Source of the DNA: Variovorax paradoxus
GTDB lineage: Bacteria; Pseudomonadota; Gammaproteobacteria; Burkholderiales; Burkholderiaceae_C
DNA length: 64,000 nucleotides
Reading direction: 5' to 3'
Assembly (NCBI RefSeq): GCF_030811855.1
Contig: NZ_JAUSRN010000003.1
Coordinates: 330,158-394,157 of the forward strand
Both the position numbers and the translations under genes were made by a program. This document shows positions 63,880 to 64,000 of this stretch, piece by piece. How positions within the stretch are numbered: the first letter of the stretch is position 1; the number at the start of each line of letters is the position of its first letter. The notes under the pieces were generated by a model. The model worked only from the letters and a program-made list of their open reading frames with translations. It made no database searches and was not told the origin of the DNA.

Positions 63880-64000
63880 TTTGGGCTGCGCAGGTTGCTT
63901 GTTCGGGGCGCGCTCCCGCCGACGGGGTACCTTTCTCCGCGAATGTCCCCCGCCCTTCGGGCTCCTCCTTTATTTCGCTGCGCAAGGCACCCCATCGACG
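63880..64000. repeat. Probable dispersed intergenic repeat reaching the window edge
   Basis: Non-coding region after slyX with text from about 63915 on (starting GGCGCGCTCCCG and ending in GGCACCCCATCG) that I recall in several copies in Variovorax genomes. It holds the small stem CGCCCTTCGGGC. The minus-strand open frame through it is an artefact. The element continues beyond the window. Confidence 0.5.

Noticed and set aside
63782..63985. Small minus-strand frame overlapping slyX and the terminal repeat
   Set aside because: Overlaps slyX and runs through probable repeat DNA; no family, no ribosome site.

Overview
The window reads as a chromosomal segment of a high-GC betaproteobacterium of the family Comamonadaceae, most likely Variovorax or a close relative. 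This rests on protein character (UbiJ/UbiB, FmdB-DUF502-AspS-NudB order, DUF3460-ScpA, MoeB-CtpA-GpmA order), on GC-rich codon use that leaves very long antisense shadow frames, and on short intergenic repeats of a kind I associate with this family. It is densely coded. No gene-free stretch exceeds about 300 bases, and I saw no tRNA, rRNA, CRISPR array, insertion sequence or prophage.

Layout. 1-10.8 kb is housekeeping: end of ubiJ, ubiB, a sodium/solute symporter, an FmdB zinc ribbon, DUF502, aspS, nudB, an EEP-family phosphatase, folE, a BLUF photoreceptor, an EamA transporter and a DUF429 protein. 10.9-13.6 kb is a stress/envelope group: BON lipoprotein, ferritin-like protein, two small membrane proteins, a YqjD-like protein and DUF1328. 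13.8-16.3 kb is a two-component locus with a CHASE3-type histidine kinase, a LuxR-type regulator and an extra lone receiver. 16.5-24.2 kb carries an AsmA protein, moeB, ctpA and gpmA, then rhodanese, grxC, secB and gpsA.

24.2-32 kb is cofactor biosynthesis: nadC-nadA on the plus strand converge on a minus-strand run DUF3460-scpA-nadB-panB-panC-queE-queD. 32-42.7 kb is mixed: BamE-like lipoprotein, SulP transporter, metG, an isocitrate/isopropylmalate-type dehydrogenase, a phosphodiester-glycosidase-like protein, YceH, a patatin and Mrp/ApbC.

41.8-61.0 kb is the centrepiece, a formate-oxidation island. A LysR regulator precedes a soluble NAD-linked formate dehydrogenase made of a fused diaphorase subunit and a catalytic subunit. 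Next come a short ModE-like regulator and molybdate transporter genes modB-modA-modC. Then a poorly characterised module follows (DUF3305, DUF3306, a multi-cluster polyferredoxin, a TorD-like chaperone and a small twin-arginine-signal protein). Last is a periplasm-facing, membrane-bound formate dehydrogenase (catalytic, Fe-S and cytochrome b subunits plus two small accessory proteins), ending in fdhD. Molybdate uptake, cofactor sulfuration, maturation, and cytosolic and exported oxidation of formate are thus encoded together, with many ATGA-type overlaps. The window closes with an FtsX-type permease, slyX and an apparent dispersed repeat.
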